Shown here: piece after piece, positions 36,089-46,200 of the stretch
How the letters are laid out: each line of letters starts with the position of its first letter
Numbering within the stretch: position 1 is the stretch's first letter
Assembly (NCBI GenBank): GCA_020636195.1
Contig: JACJYH010000001.1
Coordinates: forward strand, 620,001-684,000
Source: Lewinellaceae bacterium
GTDB taxonomy: Bacteria > Bacteroidota > Bacteroidia > Chitinophagales > Saprospiraceae
DNA: 64,000 bases
Reading direction: 5' to 3'
The notes under the pieces: model-generated
What the model saw: the letters and a program-made list of their open reading frames with translations, nothing else
Told to the model about the DNA's origin: nothing
Databases searched by the model: none
Made by a program: the position numbers and the translations under genes

Positions 36089-38230
36089 ATGCATTACTTT
36101 AAGTTCCTATTTACGGTATTGGTGGTTTTGGCTTGGAGCTTTAAAGCAAATGCACAAAACGAACAAATTCTCTGTACAGACTGGTGTAAAGCAGCTAATC
36201 AGACCTTTGAATCTGAATTTAGTCAGGGAAATTGTTTGTATATTATCGAATTGACTCCTCAGGGGCAGGTTGTTTTTACGGGATGGTGTAATAGTTTGGC
36301 TTCGATATCGAAGGCTAGGTCTATAACCTACTCGGCAACTGGAGACATCTTACAATCATTATATAATCCTAACGGATGGATAGAATCTTCCTATTTAACA
36401 GGCAATGAAGAACTTCTTTACCATAGTTTAGAAAATACCTATCCCGAATGCGCTAATACTTCACTCTGTTCCACAGAAATAGAAATGATTCAAGGAGTAG
36501 AATGCATTTTGGCAAAAGTATTGGCCACAGGCCATTTGCTTTACCTAAAAGAATTTAGTACCGGTATAGATGGTACTACCCTGACTGTGGGCACGAAAGC
36601 AACTATTGGATATGTATCGCTGGGTGGACCAACCTTTTGTCTTCAAGGTGATATTCCTGTCCAAGTAACTTGTTTGGAAATAGAGAACGGAAATGGTGAT
36701 TTTGATATATGTACGGGATTTGAAGAGTACTCAATTGGCAATATCATACCACAAGGCAATCCACTGTTTACCTTGTTTTCTGGGCAAAATAATCAGAATG
36801 GTCTTATAGTAAATTCAATCTCATCCAGTGGAAATAAGTCACTCAAATTTTCAAATGGGTCTGACATAGATTTTAATATATCCAGAACTATTACGGAGCA
36901 AAATGTAGCGAGGATAGGATGGAAAATGTACCTTCCGAAAGGAAAATCTGGAGTCATCGGATTAGAAACAAATAATGCTCAAAATTATGCGTTGGTGATG
37001 GAATTTAACGAAGAAAATGTTACGATATATTCAGCAACTAGTGGCACGCTCACGAAGGTTGCCGGACCAAATTACATTGGGGCTGATAGGTGGGTGACTA
37101 TGGCCATTATATTCCAACCTTTCGAAAATGAGATTGAGTTTTGGGCCGACCACTTTCGTATTTGTACACTTAATAACTATCAGTCCAATAAAATAGAAGA
37201 CCTAAATATTTTCGGTATCAACAACCTTCAAAATACGGAATTTTATATTGATGAACTGTGCTATATAGAGTGGCGAAACGATGGTCCTTGCACCGCTCAG
37301 TATGCCCCAGTCTGTATAGGAGAGACGGAATTTAGCAATAGTTGCTATGCAAGTAATAATGGATATACGGATGAAGAGTATTATGATGGCAGTTGTGATG
37401 TTCCTACTTGTCCTACCATCAGCTATCCCGCTAATGGTGCTCAGAATGTTCCTACAGATTTTTTATTATCATGGAGTCCGGGAGAAAGAGTACAAACATA
37501 TGATCTAGTCGTAACTGAAGAATCCACAAACGAACTAATAATAAATAAGATACTCGAAAAAGAGATTACATCATACCCATTGGGTGGATTGTCTCAGAAC
37601 AAATCGTACTACATAGAAATATATTCTATTAATAGCACAGGATTTGGGGCATGTACTTTTAGTACTTTTAAGACGCTGGGCAGCAGTGTCAGTCTACCAC
37701 CATGTGCCGTGGTAACTTATCCATCTGCAAATACAAATAACATTCCGACTACGGTCAATATGTCATGGATCGCGTCGCCTACTGCTACAGGATATAGGTT
37801 GAGAATGGGCACTCAAGTAGGAGGTAGTGACTTATTAAACAATATAGACATAGGGAATGTGACAAATTATTTGATGAATAATTTGCCTTCAGGCACTCAG
37901 ATATGTTTTACAGTGATACCTTACAATGCCGCAGGTCAAAATTTAAATTGTTCCAATACTTGTTTTAGAACTGTCTCCATATCGTCTTCTGAAGAGACGA
38001 CATCCACATCAAAAGTTTTTATTTATCCTGTTCCCGCAAGAGAAGTATTGAACGTTTGGAATATGGAGAAAGCGAGTTATACGATTATGGATATCTCATC
38101 TAAAGTATTGGTCAAAGGTACTTTAGAAAGTAATAACGAGATTCCGGTGGATGATCTTCCTACGGGGTTTTATGTCATTCACCTTAGGAATGACCAAAAG
38201 ACTTATATATTTAAATTTCAAAAAATATAA
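36089..38230 (+). CDS. Secreted T9SS cargo protein with LamG-like, Kazal-like and fibronectin type III modules
   Basis: A 713-residue secreted protein with signal peptide MHYFKFLFTVLVVLAWSFKA (cleavage near NAQ). Residues about 215-400 resemble a concanavalin/LamG-type beta-sandwich (ISRTITEQNVARIGWKMYLP). CTAQYAPVCIGETEFSNSCY followed by a distal YYDGSC resembles a Kazal domain. Two fibronectin-like repeats follow, starting CPTISYPANGAQNVPTDFLL and CAVVTYPSANTNNIPTTVNM. The C-terminus is a T9SS type A sorting domain (VFIYPVPAREVLNVWNMEKA). It lies between the kinase and a LytTR gene 53 bases downstream, so that regulator may control it. Adhesin or glycan binding is possible but unproven. Confidence 0.82.
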   Translation: MHYFKFLFTVLVVLAWSFKANAQNEQILCTDWCKAANQTFESEFSQGNCLYIIELTPQGQVVFTGWCNSLASISKARSITYSATGDILQSLYNPNGWIESSYLTGNEELLYHSLENTYPECANTSLCSTEIEMIQGVECILAKVLATGHLLYLKEFSTGIDGTTLTVGTKATIGYVSLGGPTFCLQGDIPVQVTCLEIENGNGDFDICTGFEEYSIGNIIPQGNPLFTLFSGQNNQNGLIVNSISSSGNKSLKFSNGSDIDFNISRTITEQNVARIGWKMYLPKGKSGVIGLETNNAQNYALVMEFNEENVTIYSATSGTLTKVAGPNYIGADRWVTMAIIFQPFENEIEFWADHFRICTLNNYQSNKIEDLNIFGINNLQNTEFYIDELCYIEWRNDGPCTAQYAPVCIGETEFSNSCYASNNGYTDEEYYDGSCDVPTCPTISYPANGAQNVPTDFLLSWSPGERVQTYDLVVTEESTNELIINKILEKEITSYPLGGLSQNKSYYIEIYSINSTGFGACTFSTFKTLGSSVSLPPCAVVTYPSANTNNIPTTVNMSWIASPTATGYRLRMGTQVGGSDLLNNIDIGNVTNYLMNNLPSGTQICFTVIPYNAAGQNLNCSNTCFRTVSISSSEETTSTSKVFIYPVPAREVLNVWNMEKASYTIMDISSKVLVKGTLESNNEIPVDDLPTGFYVIHLRNDQKTYIFKFQKI

Positions 38231-38283
38231 TATGTAATCTCATACACAAAACAGATAACGGAACATTTTTTAATGATAATTCT

Positions 38284-38634
38284 ATGATTAGTACACCGAC
38301 CACCTACTTCCTCCCACTACTAAAGGGAAATCTCATAGCTTTGTCTATTGATGAGATAAAATATATCAGGTCAGATGGGCCTGTAATCTATATTGTAGAT
38401 GCTCAAGATCAGCAATGGGCTTGTGGGCAGTCGCTAAAATTTTATACAGATTTGCTTGCGGATGTATCTTTTATTCAAGTGAGCCAAAGTATGCTCGTCA
38501 ATCTACAAAAAGTACGATTTATCGATGCAGTAAATCAAGAATTGGAACTCATCTGTGGCAAACGAATCACAATGTCGCGTAATGGTTTGAAAATGCTCAA
38601 GGAACATATTAAATCCAAAGGATACAAATGGTAA
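38284..38634 (+). CDS. Stand-alone LytTR DNA-binding protein, paralogue 2
   Basis: A 116-residue LytTR protein nearly colinear with that at 31114: both open TTYLLPLLKGN or TTYFLPLLKGN, then IKYIRSDGP, and end LKxxKEHIKSKGYKW or KEFIKSKGYKW. DNA has diverged at many silent positions, so the duplication is not recent. No receiver or membrane segment. It follows the T9SS cargo gene by 53 bases and may be cotranscribed with it. Confidence 0.85.
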   Translation: MISTPTTYFLPLLKGNLIALSIDEIKYIRSDGPVIYIVDAQDQQWACGQSLKFYTDLLADVSFIQVSQSMLVNLQKVRFIDAVNQELELICGKRITMSRNGLKMLKEHIKSKGYKW

Positions 38635-38717
38635 TGACAAACAACCGAATGATTTGAACGAAGAATGATAAATTTTGAATGACGGGCGATGAATTTTGAA
38701 ATAGGAATGGCGAAATA

Positions 38718-38897
38718 CTATAATGGCTCATCAGATGTTAAGGACACATCTTCTGGTTTTATCCTGACCACCTTACCATCTTTCATGACGACTAGTTCGC
38801 TATTCATTTTTATTTTGTAAGCAATAAGTCGGGTGCGTACCAACACCATTCCATCCATGATTTTCTTCATTGTCTCAGTCAAATTGTTATCTGCCAT
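38718..38897 (-). CDS. Small putative antitoxin next to zeta-like gene
   Basis: A 59-residue frame, MADNNLTETMKKIMDGMVLV onward, containing RTRLIAYKIKMNSELVVMKD. It starts at 38897, overlapping the 3' end of the broken zeta-like gene by 11 bases. The N-terminus is acidic and helical; the C-terminus, KVVRIKPEDV, is strand-like. Small proteins of this size often accompany zeta-type kinases in Bacteroidota and may be the cognate antitoxin. It is below usual gene-calling length, so absence from automated annotation is expected. Confidence 0.6.
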   Translation of the reverse strand: MADNNLTETMKKIMDGMVLVRTRLIAYKIKMNSELVVMKDGKVVRIKPEDVSLTSDEPL

Positions 38898-39580
38898 GAT
38901 AAATGTCTTTAAGTTTATTAAATTTCTCTAATTGTTTAATGGTAAAATCTTTTCCCGTAGTTTTGTAGGCTATTGTGGTGGGAAGTGGATCAGAACTATC
39001 AAATATCATTACTTGATCTACTATTTCAATATAAAAATCAAATAGGTTTCTGTTACCGCTAAAATATCTCCTTATAATGACATCTTCTGGTATATCATGT
39101 CCACCTTCTGCCACTCTAGTACGGACTCTATTGATGGCCATTTCTACACTTTCTAGCCAAAAAAACAATAGAATCACCTTATATCCTTGGGTTCGGGCTT
39201 CTATGATTTTGTTCTTGTATATTTTAGTGGCTAAGGTAGTCTCTATGGTAAACGTTTGATTATCTGGAAATAAATGTTCAATTCTCGACAGCATGATCCT
39301 TCCTGCTTCAAATGCCACACTTTCAGGTTTGAAAGGGGACAATCCCTTAGCAATTTCATCTGCTTACCATTTCATACGGTACTCTCTGAGTACCTGTTTT
39401 ATAATGCCAGATGGAACGCCTGATTATCATACTCCTTTGTGTTGAAATTTCCGTCGTGGGCGTTTCATCTGCATTGATAAACTGATCACAATGCAATATA
39501 TCGGGCAATATAGTAAATGAAGCAGTAGTTTTATCAGCGCCATTGCATCCTGCTATGATATATAAACTCTTTGTATTCAT
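38887..39580 (-). pseudogene. Zeta toxin-like P-loop kinase, disrupted by a 109-bp insertion
   Basis: The N-terminal part, SLYIIAGCNGADKTTASFTI then DILHCDQFINADE, is followed by unrelated sequence and a stop; the rest continues from 39363 as ADEIAKGLSPFKPESVAFEA, TIETTLATKIYKN and RVRTRVAEGGHDIPEDVIIR to 38887. Removing 109 bases (one TTTCATCTGC copy plus the insert) restores one frame of about 194 residues, typical for this family. Zeta kinases phosphorylate UDP-N-acetylglucosamine-type sugars in some toxins; here the role is unknown. The P-loop is also altered: GCNGADKTT has Asp where the loop needs Gly before Lys. Both points suggest an inactive gene. Confidence 0.82.
39354..39472. mobile_element. 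Short inserted element with 10-bp target duplication
   Basis: TTTCATCTGC occurs at 39354-39363 and 39463-39472, flanking 99 bases foreign to the zeta-like gene. The insert contains GGTACTC TCT GAGTACC, a perfect 7-bp hairpin with a 3-base loop (39378-39394), near one end. I see no terminal inverted repeats and no coding capacity. It is probably a non-autonomous transposable element or integration scar. Confidence 0.75.
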
Positions 39581-39584
39581 CCTG

Positions 39585-39592
39585 CAAAGATA
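39585..39592 (-). promoter_or_regulatory. Possible -7 box for zeta-like gene
   Basis: On the minus strand TATCTTTG lies 5 to 12 bases before the presumed ATG at 39580, matching TAnnTTTG. No clear TTG is found at the expected -33 distance, and the leader would be almost absent, so this is tentative. Confidence 0.35.
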
Positions 39593-40287
39593 TGGTATAT
39601 AATAATTGGGAAGAAAATATTATGAATTCCTAAAACCACAATTGTTCAAAAGTACAATTAAATCACCACAATTTTATGATGCTTAGAAGCCATCGTCCAT
39701 CGTAGCTTCAGTATCATAAGGCATCTTATCTGTGCTGCTGACACTACACCAAACCAAGGATTGCGAAGTTATTCAAAGTCTCTGAATCGTGCACCCATAT
39801 CTCTCGCAGTTTCTTGACCATAGTACAACGAAGTAGTAAAGTCAAATAAAAATTCACTAAGTGAGATCACATCAAATCACAAATTATAATCAGTAATACA
39901 TGATTTAAAACTTTAATGTATCTGCCAAATATGCCAAATATAAACCAAATATACGAAAATCCGACCGAATATACTAAGCTGCTTCCTTGGAATAATTTGA
40001 TTTTTTAATTTCGTCGAATTATATAAGTTATTTAGTCTCAGTCTCGAAATAAGTAAGGGTATTTATCCATTTCCATATTGGTAAGTAGCCAAAGAATGGA
40101 AAATGAAAGATACGCTAAAACTACGCAGATGCCCAAGGCACGCTGCGGTAGTTGATATTGTATAGTTTTTTATCCCATGATCGCCCCATACAAACACGCA
40201 TATCAAGGATAAGAACTACTTGAAGCTCCACTCAGTGTTCTGGGTATCTGATTATTTTATAATTTGATAACCAAAACGAATTTCTAT
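39593..40287. other. Intergenic region upstream of giant gene
   Basis: About 695 bases without a credible gene. Bases 39700-39850 read on the minus strand give a short coding-like stretch (YYGQETARDMGARFRDFE) ending at a stop, possibly a decayed fragment, not assignable. The segment 39924-40045 holds three CCAAATAT repeats and the element shared with the region before 53156. Confidence 0.5.
39944..40045 (+). promoter_or_regulatory. Upstream element shared by giant gene and its paralogue, copy 1
   Basis: Aligns with 52899-52992: ACCAAATATACGAAAATCCG then ACCGAATATAC, a TTCCTTG core, and TTTAGTCTCAGTCTC. An inverted repeat, ATATACG-N10-CGAATAT at 39949-39972 (one mismatch), is kept with the same spacing in both copies. 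The rest of the intergenic regions does not align, so the element may be a promoter, operator or leader under selection. Confidence 0.65.
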
Positions 40288-43200
40288 ATGAACTTTTCTT
40301 TTACAACTTTTTGGAAAATGATGGCGGTGGCTGTTGTAATAATTATATTCAATGATAAGGCATTTTCTCAGGCTGAGTGTGATTGCCCGTATCCTATAAT
40401 TTTTGTGCATGGATGGGCTGGAAGCGAAGAATCTTGGGCTGACTTCATTGATGAGGTAAAACCATTCTGGAAAGGCCAGCCTGATGTGTTTTATGCAGTA
40501 CTCAATGCAAATAGACAAGAGTTAAACATTCCAGGTATTTTATCCCCAAGAGCTATTAGCGGCGTAGACGGAATACTAGGCAATCAAGATGATGATGTAC
40601 TGTTTTCGTTTATCAATGAGGATAATATCTTATTGAACTCCTGCTTATATTCAGTTAATTTTGATAATTTTTGGAATGAAGATTCTAATGCACCGCTGAT
40701 AATAAAAAATTCACAAGCATCTCCTCCTCCTTATTCCTCCGATAGTAATGAATCGGCGGCATTCAAACAGGGTTATGCTTTAGGAAAAGCCATTGAGAGA
40801 GTGTTACTTGCAACTAGCAAAGAAAAAGTTATCCTCGTTGGTCATTCTATGGGTGGACTTGCTATTAGGGAATATCTGCAAAGAAGAACAGGTAATTCAC
40901 CTACATGGTGGGTTAATCAAAACGTATCAAATGGCCATCAAGTTGCAAAGGTGTTTACTGTTGGAACTCCACACTTGGGCAGTAATACTGGCGATGAGGC
41001 ACCTGATTTTGCAGGACCTCTAGCAAGTGCTCTATTAGGTTTCGATCTTCAATCTGAAGCGGTACGCGACCTACGCTATAGTTACAATAATGACCAACAT
41101 CCTGGGGTTTATTTATTTGGTGGTTCTGAAGGAACTATACCCATTACTCAGGGAACAAATGAATATTATTACAATTTAGATGTTAATTGTAATGGTACAG
41201 ATCAAGAATCAGTTGAAGGTATAAATGAAGCTGGAACTTCCTTGCCTTGGAATGGTACAACTTTTAACCCACAATTACCTTTGCCCAGCGATATTAAATA
41301 CTCTTATTATGTATCAGATGTGGCATTTTTACCAGCGATTTTACCAGCCAACTCTGATGGAATTGTTCTGGCAAATAGACAATGGCTTTATCAGGGAGGC
41401 TCTGGAAGCAGTACTGATTTTTTGAATGGCTCTAGCATTCCAACTCCGTTTTTCAACCAATCTCATTTTTTATCTGATAGAATAACTGTTCGTAATTCGT
41501 CTCATGTCTCTGCTTTAGAACAATACCTAAATGGACTTGGCTCATTTGAGACCTATGAAACAGGCGATTTTCATAACGTTGTAAGAGGTCTTGACGAAGC
41601 TGATTACCCATATTTTGCATATAAAATTGACTTCGACAAACAATACGCTGGACTAGCACAAAAAAGAGCTGATAAAGTTCCAACAAATAGTGCAGCATGG
41701 GGAAATGGAGATAATATGGTAGATTCAGATTGGTATTTAGTAGATTTAAATCAAAGTGGTTTGTCTTCAAATCAATCCATTAAAATTGATTTTTCTCCTG
41801 TTTCAAGTTATGTTTCGGAATATAAATTGGAAATATTTAATGGCAATATTAACGAGTATTCGAATGATATTTCCAGCCCTTATTTTATTTCTGGAAATAC
41901 CAATACTTCGTTGCAAACCAAAACAGTTCCAATTTCCTTTTTTAACTCTTCACAGTTTTATATACGAATTACAAACCAATTGACAAATGAACAAGCATGG
42001 AGGTATCCATATAAAATTAATGTAACGGTAGAAGAAGTTTGCCAGTTAACTAAAATTGATGCAACAGGTAATTATACCTGTAATGAAATTGAAGTCACCA
42101 TAGATGGTGATCCAAATATTATTTATCAAGTTGGAGAAACTGATAATACAGGAGGTACAACAGCCAATGCTCAACCAATATTTCTTGAAGGAGGAACAAC
42201 AGCAATGGTACCTTTTAATAATGATAATTCAGGCTGGGTAACTATTTATGCAACTGATATAGATAACCCTGATTGCCCTGTTATAACAAAGCAAATAAAT
42301 ATTCCTGAATGTATAAATGTATCAATTTCTACAGCTGACTTCCCAGAAAAAATTCATTCACCAGTTTATGGAGACTTAACAATTGATAAAAATTATTATG
42401 GAGGGTCAAATATTTCTTCAACACATTGGCTTTTCTGGCAGTGGGGTGCAGAAACAGGAGACTGTTTAGTTCCTTTTACACATTGTGCTGGAAAAGGAAT
42501 TGTCGGAGGAAATGGAGTAAGAGCAGATGATACATATGCATGGGATTGTAATTTGGCTGGCGATGCTGACGTAGGAAAACCTGTTTATGCAATTGCTAAT
42601 GGAGAAAGAGTATCTGAAGGGGGATGGGGAGGCTCTGCTTGTAATCAATTATTAATTAGACATACCCTACCTAATGGTAGAGTATGGTACAGTAGTTATT
42701 TGCATTTAAACACAAGAATCATTCAAGATTGTTATAAAATGGGTGAACAGATAGGTACAGTTGGCGATGAATGTGCGGCTAACAATCATTTGCATTTTGC
42801 AATTTATACAAAAGATGAAGTAGGAACATTTATTTCACATGACGCTGAAATTATACCCAATTCTGTGGAGGTGAATTTTGGACAAGTATTGATAGGTGGA
42901 CGGGCTGAAGATCCAACGGATATTGTGGTACATTTTGAAGTTCCCATGCATTTAAGTGATAATGGAATTGCTGGAGTATCAAATGTAACTATTGGTGGAG
43001 TAAGTTTACCGGTAGGAAGTTTTTTAGTTACATCACTTGGAAATAAATTGTTTAAGTTCATTATTACTGACATTCCAGCCAATTTGTTTGAAAACCAAAA
43101 TTACTATGATCTTCAATTTAATATTGTTGGGTCGTCCGATAACATTACGGGCTATGGTAGTAACATGGTTTACTTCTTAGGTTCTGCGGCAACCGCTTTC

Positions 43201-46200
43201 AACGATTATGACGGTAATCATGGTATTAAACAAGGTCCAGCTGAAAAATATATAAATACGGCTACATATTACGGGTTATTTAAAGGGTATGCAAATGGTA
43301 GATTCGGGCCAAATGATCAATTAACGAGAGGGCAAGCGGCCAAAGTAATCTGTGATATCGCAATTAAAGCTAATAAGTTAAATTTAAATGTTTCAAATGA
43401 ACCATTTATAGATGTTCCACAATGCCATGAGTTTTTTCCTTACATACAGACTTTAAAAAATGAAGATATTGTAGTAGGGATAGGTAACGATAGTTTTGGG
43501 GTGAATGGGTATTTTAGTTATGAAGCCATGGCAAAGATTTTAGTTAAGGCACTTAGGATTGATCTAGAATTTGATAAATACTGTATAATTGATGACCTTA
43601 AGAGCCATACTGGCATATATCGTCAACCAATTTCAATTGATGATTTTGCGCCAGGAACTGATGCTTCTCTTATTGACTTCATGATTTTTCTTGATCGGAT
43701 CGTTGCATGGACTGATCATTCATTGGATTCAGACAAGCCAGCTGGCCAAAATAGTAAGTGTAGAGATTGGGAAAGATTAATTGAGAAAAGTGCTTTTGAT
43801 GTGTCAACATCTGGTGGGTTAGTAGACGGTAAATCACCATTAAAAAGAGGAGATTTTGCGATTGTTGCATCAAAAGCGTATGAATTGGTAACTGGTCTTA
43901 ATCAACCTAGTGAATGTGGCGGTACAACACCTTCACCCATGATCAGACCTTCAATAATGACCAGATCCAATGCAAAAGAATGTAGCGGTGATCCAATCCC
44001 ATTTGCTAGCAACATTGGTACTCATACAATTATAGGTAGCAAACTTACTCTTCCAGCTATTACAACTTCAGATGCTCCATCTGCTGTAAATACTGAAATT
44101 GTAATGTATAACGGAGATGTTAAGGAATGGGATGGTCCAGAATTTGATGCCAATGGGAATAAGCTTGCTTACTTTTGGGAATCAAATGGAGGGGATTTAG
44201 AGATTGTAATTCCAGGCGATTTTAGTCGTGTTACTTTTACTCCACCATTTGTCTCTAGTCCAACTTCATTTAACCTTTATTTATGGCTTGGAAATGATAA
44301 AGGTAAAATTAGTCAAGCAAATATTAATATAATTGTTTTACCTGAAGGTTGTTGTCCATTATCATCTAATTTAAAGGTTAATTCAGTTTCTGAAACAACA
44401 GCGAATATTTCATGGTCAAATATAGGCAATGGGGATGAAGTTGGCAACTACACTATTGAATTAAGCACAGACAATGTAAATTGGTCAATATATGCTTCAA
44501 ATTATTCATCAACCAGTATTAATTTGACTGGTTTAATAACAGGTCAAACCTATTATGCGAGAGTAATTTCAAATTGCACAAATGGGACTATAAGCGCAAA
44601 TTCCACAGAAGTGTCATTCACAACTCAAGGATTAATTATTGGTGGAGGAGTCGGTGAATGTTTGGAAGGAGAATCAGATACTGAGAATCCTATATTTTTA
44701 AATTGTCCATCAAATACAATAACTTTTGGTAACGATCCGGATGAATGTGGAGCATATGCGAATTGGGCTATTCCAATAGCAGATGACAATTGTTTATTAG
44801 AAAGTGTTACGCAGACAAGTGGGCCAGCTTCTGGAAGCTTTTTATCTCCAGGTGTTTATAATATTATTTATACAGCAATAGATACTGCGGGTAATTCATC
44901 CAATTGTGAATTCCAGGTAAAAGTAATCGATACTCAATTACCAGAAATAAATTGTCCACAAGATGTTACGGTATCAACGGATATTGGAGTGTGTGAAGCG
45001 AGTGTAAACAATATAGCCCCTGAATTTGCTTTTGATAATTGTAATTATTCAGTAACCTGGATCGCAATAGGCACAACTCCAAATAATGGAGTTGATGACG
45101 CTAGTGGAACAATATTCCCTATTGGAACTACAACATTGACTTACTTTATTTCAGAATTATCAAATCCTGATGGAAATAGGACAGCTACCTGTGATATCAT
45201 CGTCACCGTCATAGATGATGAAACACCGATGATTACCTGTCCTGCCAATGTCACCATAGGTACATCTATGGGCGGTATAGATGATTGCGAAGGCGAATAC
45301 ACCTGGACACATCCCACTCCAACGGACAATTGTGGTGTGACTCTTTACACCATTACATACAACAATCCTGATGGAACCACTGAAGGACCTATCAATCTTG
45401 TAGGTTTAGGTGGTACATCAGTAACCAGAGATTTTTATAAAGGATTGACTACGATGTTGTACAGGGTAGAAGATGCCGCAGGTAATTTTATAGAATGTAC
45501 CTTCACTGTCCTGGTCCTTGACGACGAAAACCCCATGATTTTCTGCGAAGAAGTCGTTGCTACCAATCAGTTTACCTTTGAGACACCTATAGATATCAGG
45601 CCAAATGATGTCACACAAGCCATCATCCATGTGGCACCATCTATGACCATCACAGATTTTAATATCTTAGCATTGGCAGGTACACACCCTGATATGGGTG
45701 ATCTTACGGTGACTTTGACTAGTCCTGCAGGCACGACAGTGACACTTTTTGATGGGCTTTGTATTAGTTCGGCTGATTTTGATATGGCTTTAGATGATGC
45801 AGCTACAGCTAGTGTCACTACTGCTGCTTGTGGACCATTGGGTGGAGGAAGTACCTTAATTCCACAGGAATTATTAGCTGCTTTTAATGGAGAGAATAGT
45901 GCAGGTGATTGGGTACTAACTTTCACTAATAATCATATAGGCAAGTGTGGTGTGTTGACCGATTATCGCATACAGATCATAGGTAATGATGTCACCGCCG
46001 CAGGTAATCGCCTACAGGTACAAGCCGACCCACATACCTGTACCTATACTATGCTCGGCACGGACTTTGATCCGCGGTTTACTGACAATTGTCCCGATCC
46101 GTATATCAGACACAATTATATTTTCGGGCCTTTCGATAGTACACTTCAGGGTAGCGAGTTTTCATTAGGAGAACATACTGTCACTTGGACTGTCTATGAC

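Noticed and set aside
39700..39850. Possible decayed gene on the minus strand (YYGQETARDMGARFRDFE)
   Set aside because: Only about 20 codons look coding before a stop, and no family could be named; noted only as part of the intergenic region.
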